Origin: an uncultured Hyphomonas sp.
GTDB taxonomy: Bacteria > Pseudomonadota > Alphaproteobacteria > Caulobacterales > Hyphomonadaceae
Direction of reading: 5' to 3'
Length of the DNA stretch: 64,000 nt
Assembly: GCF_963678875.1 (NCBI RefSeq)
Contig: NZ_OY787457.1
Coordinates: forward strand, 434,001 to 498,000
Within the stretch, counting starts at the first letter, position 1, and each line of letters begins with the position of its first letter. The position numbers were made by a program, and so were the translations under genes. The notes beneath the pieces are model-generated. The model ran no database searches and was not told the origin of the DNA. It saw nothing but the letters and a program-made list of their open reading frames with translations. Shown here in pieces: positions 34,438-42,199 of this stretch.

Positions 34438-35014
34438 GCTGCGCCTCGCGGCCCTCGCCGGGGGGCTGGCCCTGGGGGCGGCGGCGTGTTCGCCGCCTGC
34501 GCCGGCAGAGCCGGTCTATCCGCCGGAATCCCTGTCGCAGGACCCGCAGACGCCGGAGCCGGTCACCATTCCGGACACGGTCGCGGCTGTGCGGGACGAG
34601 ATGCTGGGCCATGCGCGGCGCGGCTCCCTTTCCGGCCTGACGCGGATGGCGCGGCGCAATCCGGGCTTTGTCTCCAATCTCGGCGGGGAGGACCACCGGG
34701 ACTATTGGGACCTGATGCGCCGCATCGGGGTGGACCCGAACCGCAAGCTGCGGGCGCTGATGGAGCTGCCCGTGGGCGTGCGCGAGGTCGACGGCGTGAA
34801 ATGGTATGTCTGGCCGGATCTCGCGGCGATGAATGCCGAGGACCTGATCCCGGAGAAGCTGTCTTTCCGCGACCGCAAGCGGCTGCAGGACCTGGTCGGC
34901 GAGGACGGGATCGCGGAGATCCGCTCGGGCAAGGGCTATCCCGGCATGCGCACGGCGATCACCGAAGAGGGCGAGTGGGTGTATTTCGTGCTCGGCCAGG
35001 ATGCGGAGGATTAG
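34424..35014 (+). CDS. Lipoprotein, unknown function
   Basis: A 196-residue protein with a lipoprotein signal (GGLALGAAAC, lipobox Cys near residue 22) followed by a Pro-rich spacer. The body is soluble and helical (LGHARRGSLSGLTRMARRNP, VKWYVWPDLAAMNAEDLIP, LSFRDRKRLQDLVGEDGI) and ends with GEWVYFVLGQ. I do not recognise the family. It overlaps the HAD gene upstream and abuts the PCD gene downstream, so the three are one transcript. It is expected to be anchored in the envelope. Confidence 0.7.
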   Translation: MQWSRLRLAALAGGLALGAAACSPPAPAEPVYPPESLSQDPQTPEPVTIPDTVAAVRDEMLGHARRGSLSGLTRMARRNPGFVSNLGGEDHRDYWDLMRRIGVDPNRKLRALMELPVGVREVDGVKWYVWPDLAAMNAEDLIPEKLSFRDRKRLQDLVGEDGIAEIRSGKGYPGMRTAITEEGEWVYFVLGQDAED

Positions 35015-35311
35015 ATGATGACGAAGACAATCGGCGCCGATGCGGCCGTTATAGCCCTCAAGGGCTGGAAGAAAGGGGAGGGCGAGCGTGACGAGATCAC
35101 CAAGACCTTCCGGTTCGAGGATTTCAAGCAGGCCTTCGCCTTCATGACCGCCACCGCGATCAAGGCCGAGCAGATGGACCATCACCCCGAATGGTTCAAT
35201 GTCTATAATCGTGTGGAGGTTGTGCTGAGCACGCATGATGCCGATGGCGTGACGACCCGCGACCTGGAACTGGCCGGCTATATGGACGCGCTGGCGGGGC
35301 GTCTGGCCTAG
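35015..35311 (+). CDS. phhB: 4a-hydroxytetrahydrobiopterin dehydratase (pterin carbinolamine dehydratase)
   Basis: A 98-residue PCD/DCoH-like protein. It dehydrates 4a-hydroxytetrahydrobiopterin formed by aromatic hydroxylases. The catalytic His pair is in AEQMDHHPEW (His56-His57), a third His is at 74 in LSTHDADG, and TTRDLELAGYMDALA closes the fold. No phenylalanine hydroxylase gene lies in the window, so the partner is encoded elsewhere or the protein serves another pterin role. GGAGG precedes two tandem ATG codons. A long perfect inverted repeat begins 4 bases after its stop. Confidence 0.94.
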   Translation: MMTKTIGADAAVIALKGWKKGEGERDEITKTFRFEDFKQAFAFMTATAIKAEQMDHHPEWFNVYNRVEVVLSTHDADGVTTRDLELAGYMDALAGRLA

Positions 35312-35314
35312 CGG

Positions 35315-35354
35315 CCGGTGTCCTTGTCCCGCAATCGGGGGACAAGGACACCGG
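35315..35354. repeat. 16-bp perfect inverted repeat downstream of the PCD gene
   Basis: CCGGTGTCCTTGTCCC (35315-35330) and GGGACAAGGACACCGG (35339-35354) pair exactly across 8 bases. There is no T-tract on either side, so it is not a typical intrinsic terminator. It could be an extragenic palindrome or a 3' stabilising hairpin. I found no second copy in the window. Confidence 0.7.
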
Positions 35355-35452
35355 CGGAGCCCGTTTCAACTGCTGAAAGAACTGCAAAAAGTGCCATTTG
35401 TCCCCTATTCGCGTTACAGGGGAATTTCTGTGTTCGAACTATACGACCGCGC

Positions 35453-36232
35453 ATGTTGTGGGTGGACACTGTAGAAACCAATTTTGAGCGCCTCAGGCGA
35501 TACGCGGCCTTTGCATGCGGCTGCCCGCGTGTGGGCGACAATGTCGTGGAAGAGGCACTTGAGGACCCCCTGAAGACACGGTCTTCAGCGAATCCGTCAG
35601 ACCTTCCGGTATTGTTCCAGCATCTCGATCAGGCCATTCGCCGCCAGCCCTTCGTGCACGCCGAAACCTTTTCGCATCTGGGGCGCTGGCGGTTTCTTCA
35701 GCCAATGGAACGGCGCGTTATGCTGCTGACCGAGCTGGAGCAGTTCAGCTGCGGGAGTATCGCAGATATTACCGGCCTGTCAGTGGCAGAGGTCAGGGGG
35801 CTTTTGGGGCGGGCACGGATGAAATATGCCGACCGGTTTCCGGCCCGCATGGCTGTGTACGGAGGCGGTGCAAAAGCCCGCTGGGCTGCCGCTGCAGCGC
35901 TCCATGCCTGTGGGCATCATCTGATCTGGGAGTCGTCCGGAACAGTCCCGCCCGCCGAACAACCGTCCCGGATGCCGAGCGCTATTCTGCTCATCTGCGA
36001 TGAAGACACGCATCCGGAAGGCTGGGCTGCCGCCCTGCATGATCTGGTGCCCGGCGGCGCGGCGGACCGGTCTGGCTCGACGGGGACGTTTGACGGTCCT
36101 GTCATCGTCGCAAATGACGTGACGCGCATCGAAAGGCTGGATGAGCGGGCCTGGGCGATGCCGCGAGCGAAGCTGCAGGACAGCGATTATGTCCGCGAGG
36201 CTCTGGTCCGCGCCCTGCTTTTTTCCAGCTGA
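35453..36232 (+). CDS. PhyR-like sigma-mimic protein with degenerate receiver
   Basis: A protein of about 259 residues. A sigma-like N-terminus (helical residues 8-65, then the sigma-4-like ERRVMLLTELEQFS with ITGLSVAEVRGLLGRAR near 82-122) precedes a receiver-like domain (about 138-255). In PhyR these two parts sequester the anti-sigma NepR during the general stress response. Here the receiver is degenerate: the acidic pocket at the first strand is AVYGGGA, although a possible phospho-Asp (LLICDEDT) and a C-terminal Lys (MPRAKLQD) remain. The start is taken at ATG 35453; the frame is open from 35318. No nepR or ecfG lies beside it. Confidence 0.62.
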   Translation: MLWVDTVETNFERLRRYAAFACGCPRVGDNVVEEALEDPLKTRSSANPSDLPVLFQHLDQAIRRQPFVHAETFSHLGRWRFLQPMERRVMLLTELEQFSCGSIADITGLSVAEVRGLLGRARMKYADRFPARMAVYGGGAKARWAAAAALHACGHHLIWESSGTVPPAEQPSRMPSAILLICDEDTHPEGWAAALHDLVPGGAADRSGSTGTFDGPVIVANDVTRIERLDERAWAMPRAKLQDSDYVREALVRALLFSS

Positions 36233-36329
36233 GCCCTCAGCTTTCCCCAGAGTGCATCTTGGCGGAGCTGCCCGCGACCTGTTAGCTGCGCCCAGCAAAA
36301 CAGTCAGCTGAAAACAGGAGGATACCGGC

Positions 36330-37106
36330 ATGGGACGGGTTTCAGGCAAGATGGCGCTTATCACCGGCGGCGCGCAGGGGCTGGGCGAGGCGACCGCCCG
36401 CATGTTCGCACGCGAAGGCGCCAAGGTCACCGTGACCGATATCAATGGCGCAGGCGCAGACGCCGTCGCCGCCTCCATCAATGAAGAACACGGTGCAGGC
36501 ACCGCCTTCGCCTACCAGCATGACGTCACCGATGGTGACCGCTGGCAGGAAGTCCTGAAAGGCGCCTATGAGGCGATGGGCGGCCTGAACGTGCTGGTCA
36601 ACAATGCCGGTATCGGCTCGCTCGGATCGGTCGAGGACGAGAGCTACGAGACCTTCAAGCACGTGCAGACCGTGGACGTGGATTCGATCTTCCTCGGCTG
36701 CAAATATGCGATACCGATGATGCGCGACCATGGCCTCGGCTCGATCATCAACATCTCGTCCATCGCGGGCATCATCGCCAGCGGGAACTATGTTTCCTAC
36801 AACACGGCCAAGGCGGCTGTGCGGCACATCTCGAAATCCATCGCGCTCCATTGCGCCAAGTCGACCGGCGGCCAGATCCGCTGCAACTCGGTGCACCCGG
36901 TCTTCATCAACACGCCGATCCTGGACCGCACCAAGGAAATGTTCGGCGAGGAAGAAGCCCTCGCCAAGCTCGGCCGCCAGATCCCGCTCGGCAAGGTCGG
37001 CGAACCGGACGATATCGCCTATGCCGTGCTCTATCTCGCCTCGGACGAGTCGAAACTGGTCACCGGCATCGAGCTGAAAGTGGATGGCGGTATCTCGGCC
37101 ATGTAG
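36330..37106 (+). CDS. SDR family oxidoreductase, hydroxysteroid/glucose-dehydrogenase-like
   Basis: A 258-residue classical short-chain dehydrogenase. TGGAQGLG (residues 12-19), the conserved NNAGIG and the active-site set SSIAGIIASGNYVSYNTAKAA (Ser, Tyr and Lys) are all present, and the end DGGISAM matches the classical C-terminus. An AGGAGGA ribosome-binding site precedes the ATG. The closest match I recall is the 3beta/20beta-hydroxysteroid dehydrogenase group, but glucose-1-dehydrogenase-like enzymes look alike. Its substrate cannot be settled from the sequence. Confidence 0.9.
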   Translation: MGRVSGKMALITGGAQGLGEATARMFAREGAKVTVTDINGAGADAVAASINEEHGAGTAFAYQHDVTDGDRWQEVLKGAYEAMGGLNVLVNNAGIGSLGSVEDESYETFKHVQTVDVDSIFLGCKYAIPMMRDHGLGSIINISSIAGIIASGNYVSYNTAKAAVRHISKSIALHCAKSTGGQIRCNSVHPVFINTPILDRTKEMFGEEEALAKLGRQIPLGKVGEPDDIAYAVLYLASDESKLVTGIELKVDGGISAM

Positions 37107-37252
37107 GTTTCCGGCCTGAGAGGAGGGGGCTTCCCGGATTAATTGGCGGACCCTGTGTGCCGGTTTGCCGGAATAGCCTCCTCACGCTTTTTTGCGCTTG
37201 CCGAAAAATATGTTCCCGTTATGTTCCAGCCTTCAAGCAAGGAGGCTGACCC

Positions 37253-37630
37253 ATGATCGGATATGTAATGCTCGGCACGAAGGACCTCGCGCGCGGCGCG
37301 AAGTTCTATGATGCCATCGCAGAAGAGCTGGGCGCAAAACGCCTGATGGAAGACAAGCAGCTGGTTGTGTGGGGCAAGCCCGGCCACAAGGCCGATTTCA
37401 GCCTGACCTATCCATGGGACCAGGACCCGGCATCGGTCGGCAATGGCACGATGGTGGCGATTGAAGCGGCCAGCAAGGAACAGGTCGACCGGGTCTACGA
37501 GATCGCCATAGCGAATGGCGCCAGCGATGAAGGCGCGCCGGGCCAGCGATTCGAGACCTTCTATGCCGGCTATTTCCGCGACCTCGATGGCAACAAGCTG
37601 AACGTCTACTATTCCACCATGTCAGCCTGA
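37253..37630 (+). CDS. VOC family (glyoxalase-like) protein
   Basis: A 125-residue vicinal-oxygen-chelate protein with the betaalphabeta-beta-beta-beta repeats of the family (MIGYVMLGTKDLARGAKFYD, FYAGYFRDLDGNKLNVYY). The first metal-ligand position that is often His is Tyr here (GYVMLG), which argues against a full glyoxalase metal site. It is preceded by AAGGAGG. It overlaps the convergent MFS gene by 9 bases. No substrate is apparent. Confidence 0.88.
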   Translation: MIGYVMLGTKDLARGAKFYDAIAEELGAKRLMEDKQLVVWGKPGHKADFSLTYPWDQDPASVGNGTMVAIEAASKEQVDRVYEIAIANGASDEGAPGQRFETFYAGYFRDLDGNKLNVYYSTMSA

Positions 37631-38875
37631 GCTGAGGGGCCGCCGGCCGGTCACCAGCAGGGCATAGGCACTCAGTATGCAGAAGACGGCGGCTGAGGCC
37701 ATGAAGGGCAGGCTCGGGTCGGTCATGTAGAGGACCGAGCCGAGCAGGGGCCCGACGACAAATCCGGCAGGCGGGGCGGAAGCGAGCAGCGCTGCGGCGC
37801 CCGCCTGTTCGGACCGGCCCACGGAAAGACTGCCCAGCGCGTTGGCTGATGGCACGGCCAGCGCCGCACCGATACCGACGATGAGGAAGCTGACCATCAC
37901 CATCCAGAACGGGTGGAAGAGGTCGGCGGAGAGATAGCCCACCGCCAGCAGGCCGAGGCCGATGGGCAGGATGCGCCGCGGGTCCGGCTGGCGCCGGGAG
38001 ACATAGCCGAACTGGACGATGATGATGGCGACCGAGGTGCACGCCATGGTCAGGCCCGTATAGAGCACGACGGCCTGTTTGGCGGTCTGCGCGGCGGTGT
38101 CGGTGAATTCGTAGCGGTCTGCGATGAACCAGCCGATGGTCTGCTGGATCATGCCAACGGCGACGAAATAGACGAACAGGAAGGCAAGGTGCGGGAAGAC
38201 GCGGGGGTCGCGCATCGACAGCGGCGGCGGCCGGTCGTGATGATGCGGCAGCGGCCTTGTCGGGGGCAGGGCCACGGCAATCAGCACCGCAACAATCAGG
38301 TTGAACACGATCGTGCCCCAGAGCGGCGCCAGCGCCCCGATCCGGGCAAGGACGGCGGCGCCGGCCGGGCCGAGGATCGAGCCGAGGCTCATCGCGGCGC
38401 CCAGCATGCCAAGGCCGCCCGCACGCGTGGCCGGTGTGGTCGCATCCGTCATGGCGGCCATGGCGGCAGGCTGCAGGCCGGGGGCAAGGAAACCGAACAG
38501 GGTGCGCACGAAGGCGAGCAGCAGGAAGGCCAGCAGCCCGGTGACCAGCCCGGCCAGCGCCGCGCTCAGTGCGAACAGGAAGGCCATGTTGGCGAGGCCC
38601 ATCGCCGTCAGCGAGAAGACCATGACGCGCTTGCGGCCCACCCGGTCGGCGATGCGGCCCCAGATCGGCGTGAAGATCGTGTAGAGGACCGAGGAGAAGG
38701 TGAGGATGCCCGCGATCTCGATCTCGGTCAGGCCAGCCTCGCGGGCCAGCGGGGCGACGACCACGAAATTGATCGTCATGCCCGCGCCCATCGACACGGT
38801 GCCGAGCGCGATCATCATCTTCTGGAACCGGGTGAGCGGCAACAGGGGGGTATCGGCGTCCATGTTTTCCGTCAC
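37622..38875 (-). CDS. MFS transporter
   Basis: A 417-residue major-facilitator protein with about 12 membrane helices. The loop 2-3 motif (GRIADRVGRKRVMVFSL) is clear and a Pro-rich cytosolic segment (PPTRPLPHHHDRPPPL) follows helix 6. The start codon is the ATG at 38873-38875; an internal ATG (MDADTPLLPLTR) twelve bases on is also possible. The substrate is unknown. It converges on the VOC gene, with which it overlaps by 9 bases. Confidence 0.9.
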   Translation of the reverse strand: MTENMDADTPLLPLTRFQKMMIALGTVSMGAGMTINFVVVAPLAREAGLTEIEIAGILTFSSVLYTIFTPIWGRIADRVGRKRVMVFSLTAMGLANMAFLFALSAALAGLVTGLLAFLLLAFVRTLFGFLAPGLQPAAMAAMTDATTPATRAGGLGMLGAAMSLGSILGPAGAAVLARIGALAPLWGTIVFNLIVAVLIAVALPPTRPLPHHHDRPPPLSMRDPRVFPHLAFLFVYFVAVGMIQQTIGWFIADRYEFTDTAAQTAKQAVVLYTGLTMACTSVAIIIVQFGYVSRRQPDPRRILPIGLGLLAVGYLSADLFHPFWMVMVSFLIVGIGAALAVPSANALGSLSVGRSEQAGAAALLASAPPAGFVVGPLLGSVLYMTDPSLPFMASAAVFCILSAYALLVTGRRPLSSG

Positions 38876-39050
38876 CCGCCGCCTCTGCCTCCCTCTGAAC
38901 TTTCCCCGAACCGGCCAACGCTAGAACGCCCCGCGCGGCTTGCCAAACCTTTTCCCTGCGACAGGGGGCTGGCTTGCCGGGGAGGGGCACACCAGTTTAA
39001 GGACGAACAAACCCTGGCCGTAACCCCGGCTGAAACCACGGACCCCGCGC

Positions 39051-39371
39051 ATGCACTCCCTTCTTGTGGCGATCTACTCGTACTTCCTGAACCCGATCCT
39101 GACGCTGCTTCTGTTCCTGATCTTCGCTTATGTGATCATGAGCTGGCTGGTCGCTTTCGGCGTCGTTTCGATGCGCAACCAGACGGTACGGCAGATTCAG
39201 GCCGCGCTGGACAGCGTGATGCTGCCCATGCTGCGCCCGATCCAGCGCCATGTGCCGCCGCTCGGCCAGCTGGACCTGTCGGTCTTCCTGCTGGCGCTCG
39301 GCATCCTGTTCACGCGCGACTGGTTGTTGCCGGTGATCATCGGCATGTTCCGGCCATCGCTCGGATACTGA
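39051..39371 (+). CDS. YggT family protein
   Basis: A 106-residue membrane protein of the YggT family. It has two hydrophobic helices, each followed by the YggT-type signature (FAYVIMSWLVAFGVV and LDLSVFLLALGILFTRDW), separated by a short loop (RNQTVRQIQAALDSVMLPM). YggT proteins are found next to DUF167/YggU, as here. The role is not established, although osmotic adaptation has been suggested for some members. The DUF167 gene begins 21 bases after its stop. Confidence 0.9.
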   Translation: MHSLLVAIYSYFLNPILTLLLFLIFAYVIMSWLVAFGVVSMRNQTVRQIQAALDSVMLPMLRPIQRHVPPLGQLDLSVFLLALGILFTRDWLLPVIIGMFRPSLGY

Positions 39372-39392
39372 CGCTCGGATATTGAGGCCGGC

Positions 39393-39674
39393 TTGCAGCA
39401 TCGCCTGACCGTTCGTGTCCAGCCCAAGGCCTCGGCAGACCGGATCGAAGACTGGGCTGAGGACGATGCCGGGCGGCAATTCCTGAAAGTGCGGGTGCGC
39501 GCCGTGCCGGAGGACGGCAAGGCGAATAGCGCTGTCCAGGAATTGGTCGCCAAGTGGCTTGGCCTGCCCAAGTCTGCGGTCCGAGTCGTGACAGGGGGCA
39601 AGACTCGGCTAAAAGGCCTCGAAATAGAGGGGCCGCCAGAGCTTGCGGCCCGCCTCAGCGGGGATAAAACATGA
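39393..39674 (+). CDS. DUF167 (YggU) family protein
   Basis: A 93-residue small protein of the DUF167/UPF0235 family, beginning at TTG. The family motif is PKASADRIEDWAEDD, and the PEDGKANSAV loop is followed by VTGGKTRLK. The gene lies between yggT and folD, and its stop overlaps the folD ATG by 4 bases. This YggT-YggU-folD neighbourhood is common in proteobacteria. The protein has no known activity. Confidence 0.9.
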   Translation: MQHRLTVRVQPKASADRIEDWAEDDAGRQFLKVRVRAVPEDGKANSAVQELVAKWLGLPKSAVRVVTGGKTRLKGLEIEGPPELAARLSGDKT

Positions 39675-40558
39675 CCGCCAGCCGGATCAGCGGGAAAGAT
39701 ATTGCCACCGACGTGCGGGCCAAAGTGGCCGCCGAAGTGGCCGGGCTGCCATTCAAGCCGTGCCTTGCGGTCATCCTGGTCGGCGAAGACCCGGCCAGCC
39801 AGGTCTATGTCCGCAACAAGGTCAAGCAGACCGAGGAGGCCGGCATGGTCTCCCGTCACCACCGCCTGCCGGCCACGGCGACGCAGGAAGAAGTCGAGAC
39901 CCTGATTGCTGGCCTGAATGCCGATGAGGACGTTGATGGCATCCTGCTGCAACTGCCGCTGCCGGACGGGCTGGACCCGGATGCCGCGATTGAACGGATC
40001 GACCCGGCGAAGGATGTCGACGGCCTGACGGAAGTGTCCGCCGGGCGGCTCTCTCTGGGCAAGCCGGGCCTGCGCTCCTGCACGCCGTCCGGCTGTGTGA
40101 TCCTGGCCAAGCGCGCCCTCGGCGACGACCTTTCCGGCAAGCATGTCGTGGTGATCGGCCGCTCGATCCTGGTCGGCAAGCCGGCGGCGCTGCTGTTCCT
40201 GGCCGAGAACTGCACGGTCACCATCGCCCATTCACGGACCAAAGACCTGCCAGCGGTCTGCCGCGAGGCAGATATCCTCGTGCCGGCTGTCGGGCGTCCG
40301 CAAATGGTCAAGGGCGACTGGATCAAGCCGGGCGCCACGGTCATCGATGTCGGCATCAACCGGATCGACGCGCCGGAGAAGGGCGAGGGCAAGACCCGCC
40401 TCGTCGGCGATGCGGACTTTGACAGCTGCGCCGAAGTTGCCGGCCACATCACGCCGGTGCCGGGCGGGGTGGGGCCGATGACGATTGCCTGCCTTCTGGT
40501 CAACACGCTGCAGGCCGCCTGCGCACGCCGGGGCCTGCCGGTGCCGGTCATCGGATGA
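39671..40558 (+). CDS. folD: Bifunctional methylenetetrahydrofolate dehydrogenase/cyclohydrolase
   Basis: A 295-residue FolD, which interconverts 5,10-methylene- and 10-formyl-tetrahydrofolate. The catalytic Lys is in VRNKVKQTEEAG (about residues 51-59), and DGILLQLPLP and the dinucleotide-binding GRSILVGKPAALLFLAENC are in family order. The length is normal. It is coupled upstream to DUF167 (4-base overlap) and downstream to the HNH gene (ATGA overlap). It acts in the cytosol in one-carbon metabolism. Confidence 0.97.
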   Translation: MTASRISGKDIATDVRAKVAAEVAGLPFKPCLAVILVGEDPASQVYVRNKVKQTEEAGMVSRHHRLPATATQEEVETLIAGLNADEDVDGILLQLPLPDGLDPDAAIERIDPAKDVDGLTEVSAGRLSLGKPGLRSCTPSGCVILAKRALGDDLSGKHVVVIGRSILVGKPAALLFLAENCTVTIAHSRTKDLPAVCREADILVPAVGRPQMVKGDWIKPGATVIDVGINRIDAPEKGEGKTRLVGDADFDSCAEVAGHITPVPGGVGPMTIACLLVNTLQAACARRGLPVPVIG

Positions 40559-40836
40559 GCCAGCCTTACGCCCCGACCGAGACGCCGCTGTTCAAGGCCT
40601 TGTGGGAAGCCCAGGAAGGGCGCTGCGCCCTGTGCGGCCAGTCGATGCCGTCGAACCGGTTCGATGTGGCCCACTCCACGCTCTGGAGACACCAGCGCCC
40701 GACCTATGACCACATCATCGCCGTCGCCCGCGGCGGGCCGGACACTGCCGACAACCTCCAGCTGGCGCATGCCCGCTGCAACAAGGTGAAGGGCATGGGC
40801 AATGTCCGCCCGCCTGTCCGCAAGGACAAAGACTAG
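40555..40836 (+). CDS. HNH endonuclease domain protein
   Basis: A 93-residue protein with a full HNH signature: a CxxC zinc knuckle (Cys24 and Cys27), Asp52-His53 in the DHIIAVARGG segment, Asn67, His72 and Cys75 (HARCNKVKG). It is small enough to be the HNH domain alone. The ATG overlaps the folD stop by 4 bases, so it is translated with folD, an odd partner for a nuclease. Whether it cuts DNA, or serves as a structural HNH, cannot be read from the sequence. Confidence 0.88.
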   Translation: MSQPYAPTETPLFKALWEAQEGRCALCGQSMPSNRFDVAHSTLWRHQRPTYDHIIAVARGGPDTADNLQLAHARCNKVKGMGNVRPPVRKDKD

Positions 40837-40865
40837 GCCGGAACATCCGCGCGCACGCCCGTGGT

Positions 40866-40958
40866 ATGACAAGTGCCTTCGTTGGAGGCTTGCTGATCGC
40901 AGGTTTGTTCACTTTCCTGCCGGGGCGGATGCTCTGGTCGATTTTCTTTGCAGTGTGA
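40866..40958 (+). CDS. Possible 30-residue hydrophobic peptide
   Basis: A short ORF encodes a hydrophobic helix (SAFVGGLLIAGLFTFLPGRM) and ends at TGA 40956-40958. It has no clear ribosome-binding site. It lies in the 190-base gap before the PhoD-like gene. It may be a real small membrane peptide or a chance ORF. Confidence 0.22.
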   Translation: MTSAFVGGLLIAGLFTFLPGRMLWSIFFAV

Positions 40959-41027
40959 CGGTGTTGACCCTTACCGCTCTGCCGAAAGGCCGCTACACGA
41001 AGGTGTAGACAGAAAAGAGAGCGGGAG

Positions 41028-42194
41028 ATGAAGAGGGCAGCCCTTATCGTATCAATGATCGGTCTCGCCGCCTGTCAGGCACCGGGACCGATTTCCATTC
41101 CGGGGATCACGCGGGCACCGCAGAGTGCCGAAGAGGCCCTTGAGGCGTACTATCGCGGACTGCCGGATGATTATTACCCGGTTGCGCCGGCCGGCCTGCC
41201 GCTTCCGACGTCCGACGCCACGCTGACGCGCATACTTGTCGGCTCCTGCCTTGATGAGGAGCAGGGGGACAACCAGACGATGCGCTCGGTCGCGGCGACG
41301 CCGGCGGACCTGTTCCTGATGATCGGCGACAATGTCTATGGCGACTCCGACGGCGCCGCTTATCGCACAGGCGACGCAGACCTGACCGAACTGCGTGAGA
41401 GCTTTGCGGATCTCGCCGCGCGGGAAGACTTCCGGGCCGCGCGCGAGGCGCACCCGATGATGGTCGCCTGGGACGATCATGACTATGCCCTCAATGACGG
41501 CGGCAAGAACTTCGCCTTCCGCCGCCTGTCGGAGCGGATCCATGAGCGCTTCTGGGGCCTTGCGGACAAGGATGTCGGCGCCTGGCCCGGCACCTATTAT
41601 TCCCGCAGCTTCGGCCCGGAAGGGCAACGTACCCAGATCATCATGCTGGACACGCGTTTCTTCCGGTCCGACCTGACCGATACCGACGATGCCAGCGTGA
41701 AGGGCAAGGAGCGCTACATGCCCTCCAGCGATCCCAATCAGGACATGCTGGGCAACGACCAGTGGACCTGGCTGGAGAACGAGCTGCAGAAACCGGCGGA
41801 TCTGCGCCTGATCGTTTCGTCGATCCAGGTCATCTCGGATGCGCATGGCTGGGAAGCATGGTCGCGCCTGCCGGCAGAGCGCGAGCGGCTCTACAGCCTG
41901 ATCAACGAGACCGGGGCGAAGGGTGTCGTCTTCGTTTCCGGCGACCGGCACACCGGCTTCCTCTACAAGGCGGACGATGTGCTGCCGTATCCGGCCTATG
42001 AGCTGACGGCGTCGTCGTTCAACAAGTCCTACCGGGATACGACCGACGAGATGGATGCCAACCAGATCGGCGCCGGATATCCCAAGGAGAATTTCGGATC
42101 ACTGGATATTAACTGGACCGAGGGTACGGTGACGCTCGCAATCCACGCCAGTGATGGTTCAACTGTCGAGGAAGCAACCGGCAAATTCAGGTAG
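41028..42194 (+). CDS. PhoD-like alkaline phosphatase, lipoprotein
   Basis: A 388-residue protein of the PhoD-like metallophosphatase family. The N-terminus is a lipoprotein signal (MKRAALIVSMIGLAAC, Cys near residue 16). The metal ligands are in LMIGDNVYGD, the central DDHDYALNDGGKNF, and VFVSGDRHTG, the last holding the His pair typical of PhoD-like enzymes. It should act outside the inner membrane on phosphodiesters or monoesters, and the native substrate is unknown. It stands ahead of an MFS gene, 5 bases from its ATG, so they may share a transcript. Confidence 0.9.
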   Translation: MKRAALIVSMIGLAACQAPGPISIPGITRAPQSAEEALEAYYRGLPDDYYPVAPAGLPLPTSDATLTRILVGSCLDEEQGDNQTMRSVAATPADLFLMIGDNVYGDSDGAAYRTGDADLTELRESFADLAAREDFRAAREAHPMMVAWDDHDYALNDGGKNFAFRRLSERIHERFWGLADKDVGAWPGTYYSRSFGPEGQRTQIIMLDTRFFRSDLTDTDDASVKGKERYMPSSDPNQDMLGNDQWTWLENELQKPADLRLIVSSIQVISDAHGWEAWSRLPAERERLYSLINETGAKGVVFVSGDRHTGFLYKADDVLPYPAYELTASSFNKSYRDTTDEMDANQIGAGYPKENFGSLDINWTEGTVTLAIHASDGSTVEEATGKFR

Positions 42195-42199
42195 GCAGA

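Noticed and set aside
37398..38990. A 530-codon minus-strand frame overlapping the MFS gene
   Set aside because: The translation is Arg/Pro-rich and unlike a real protein; the MFS frame on the same strand carries family motifs.
40802..41008. 68-codon ORF running from HNH into the PhoD-like leader
   Set aside because: It starts inside the HNH gene in another frame and has Arg-rich, non-protein-like composition.
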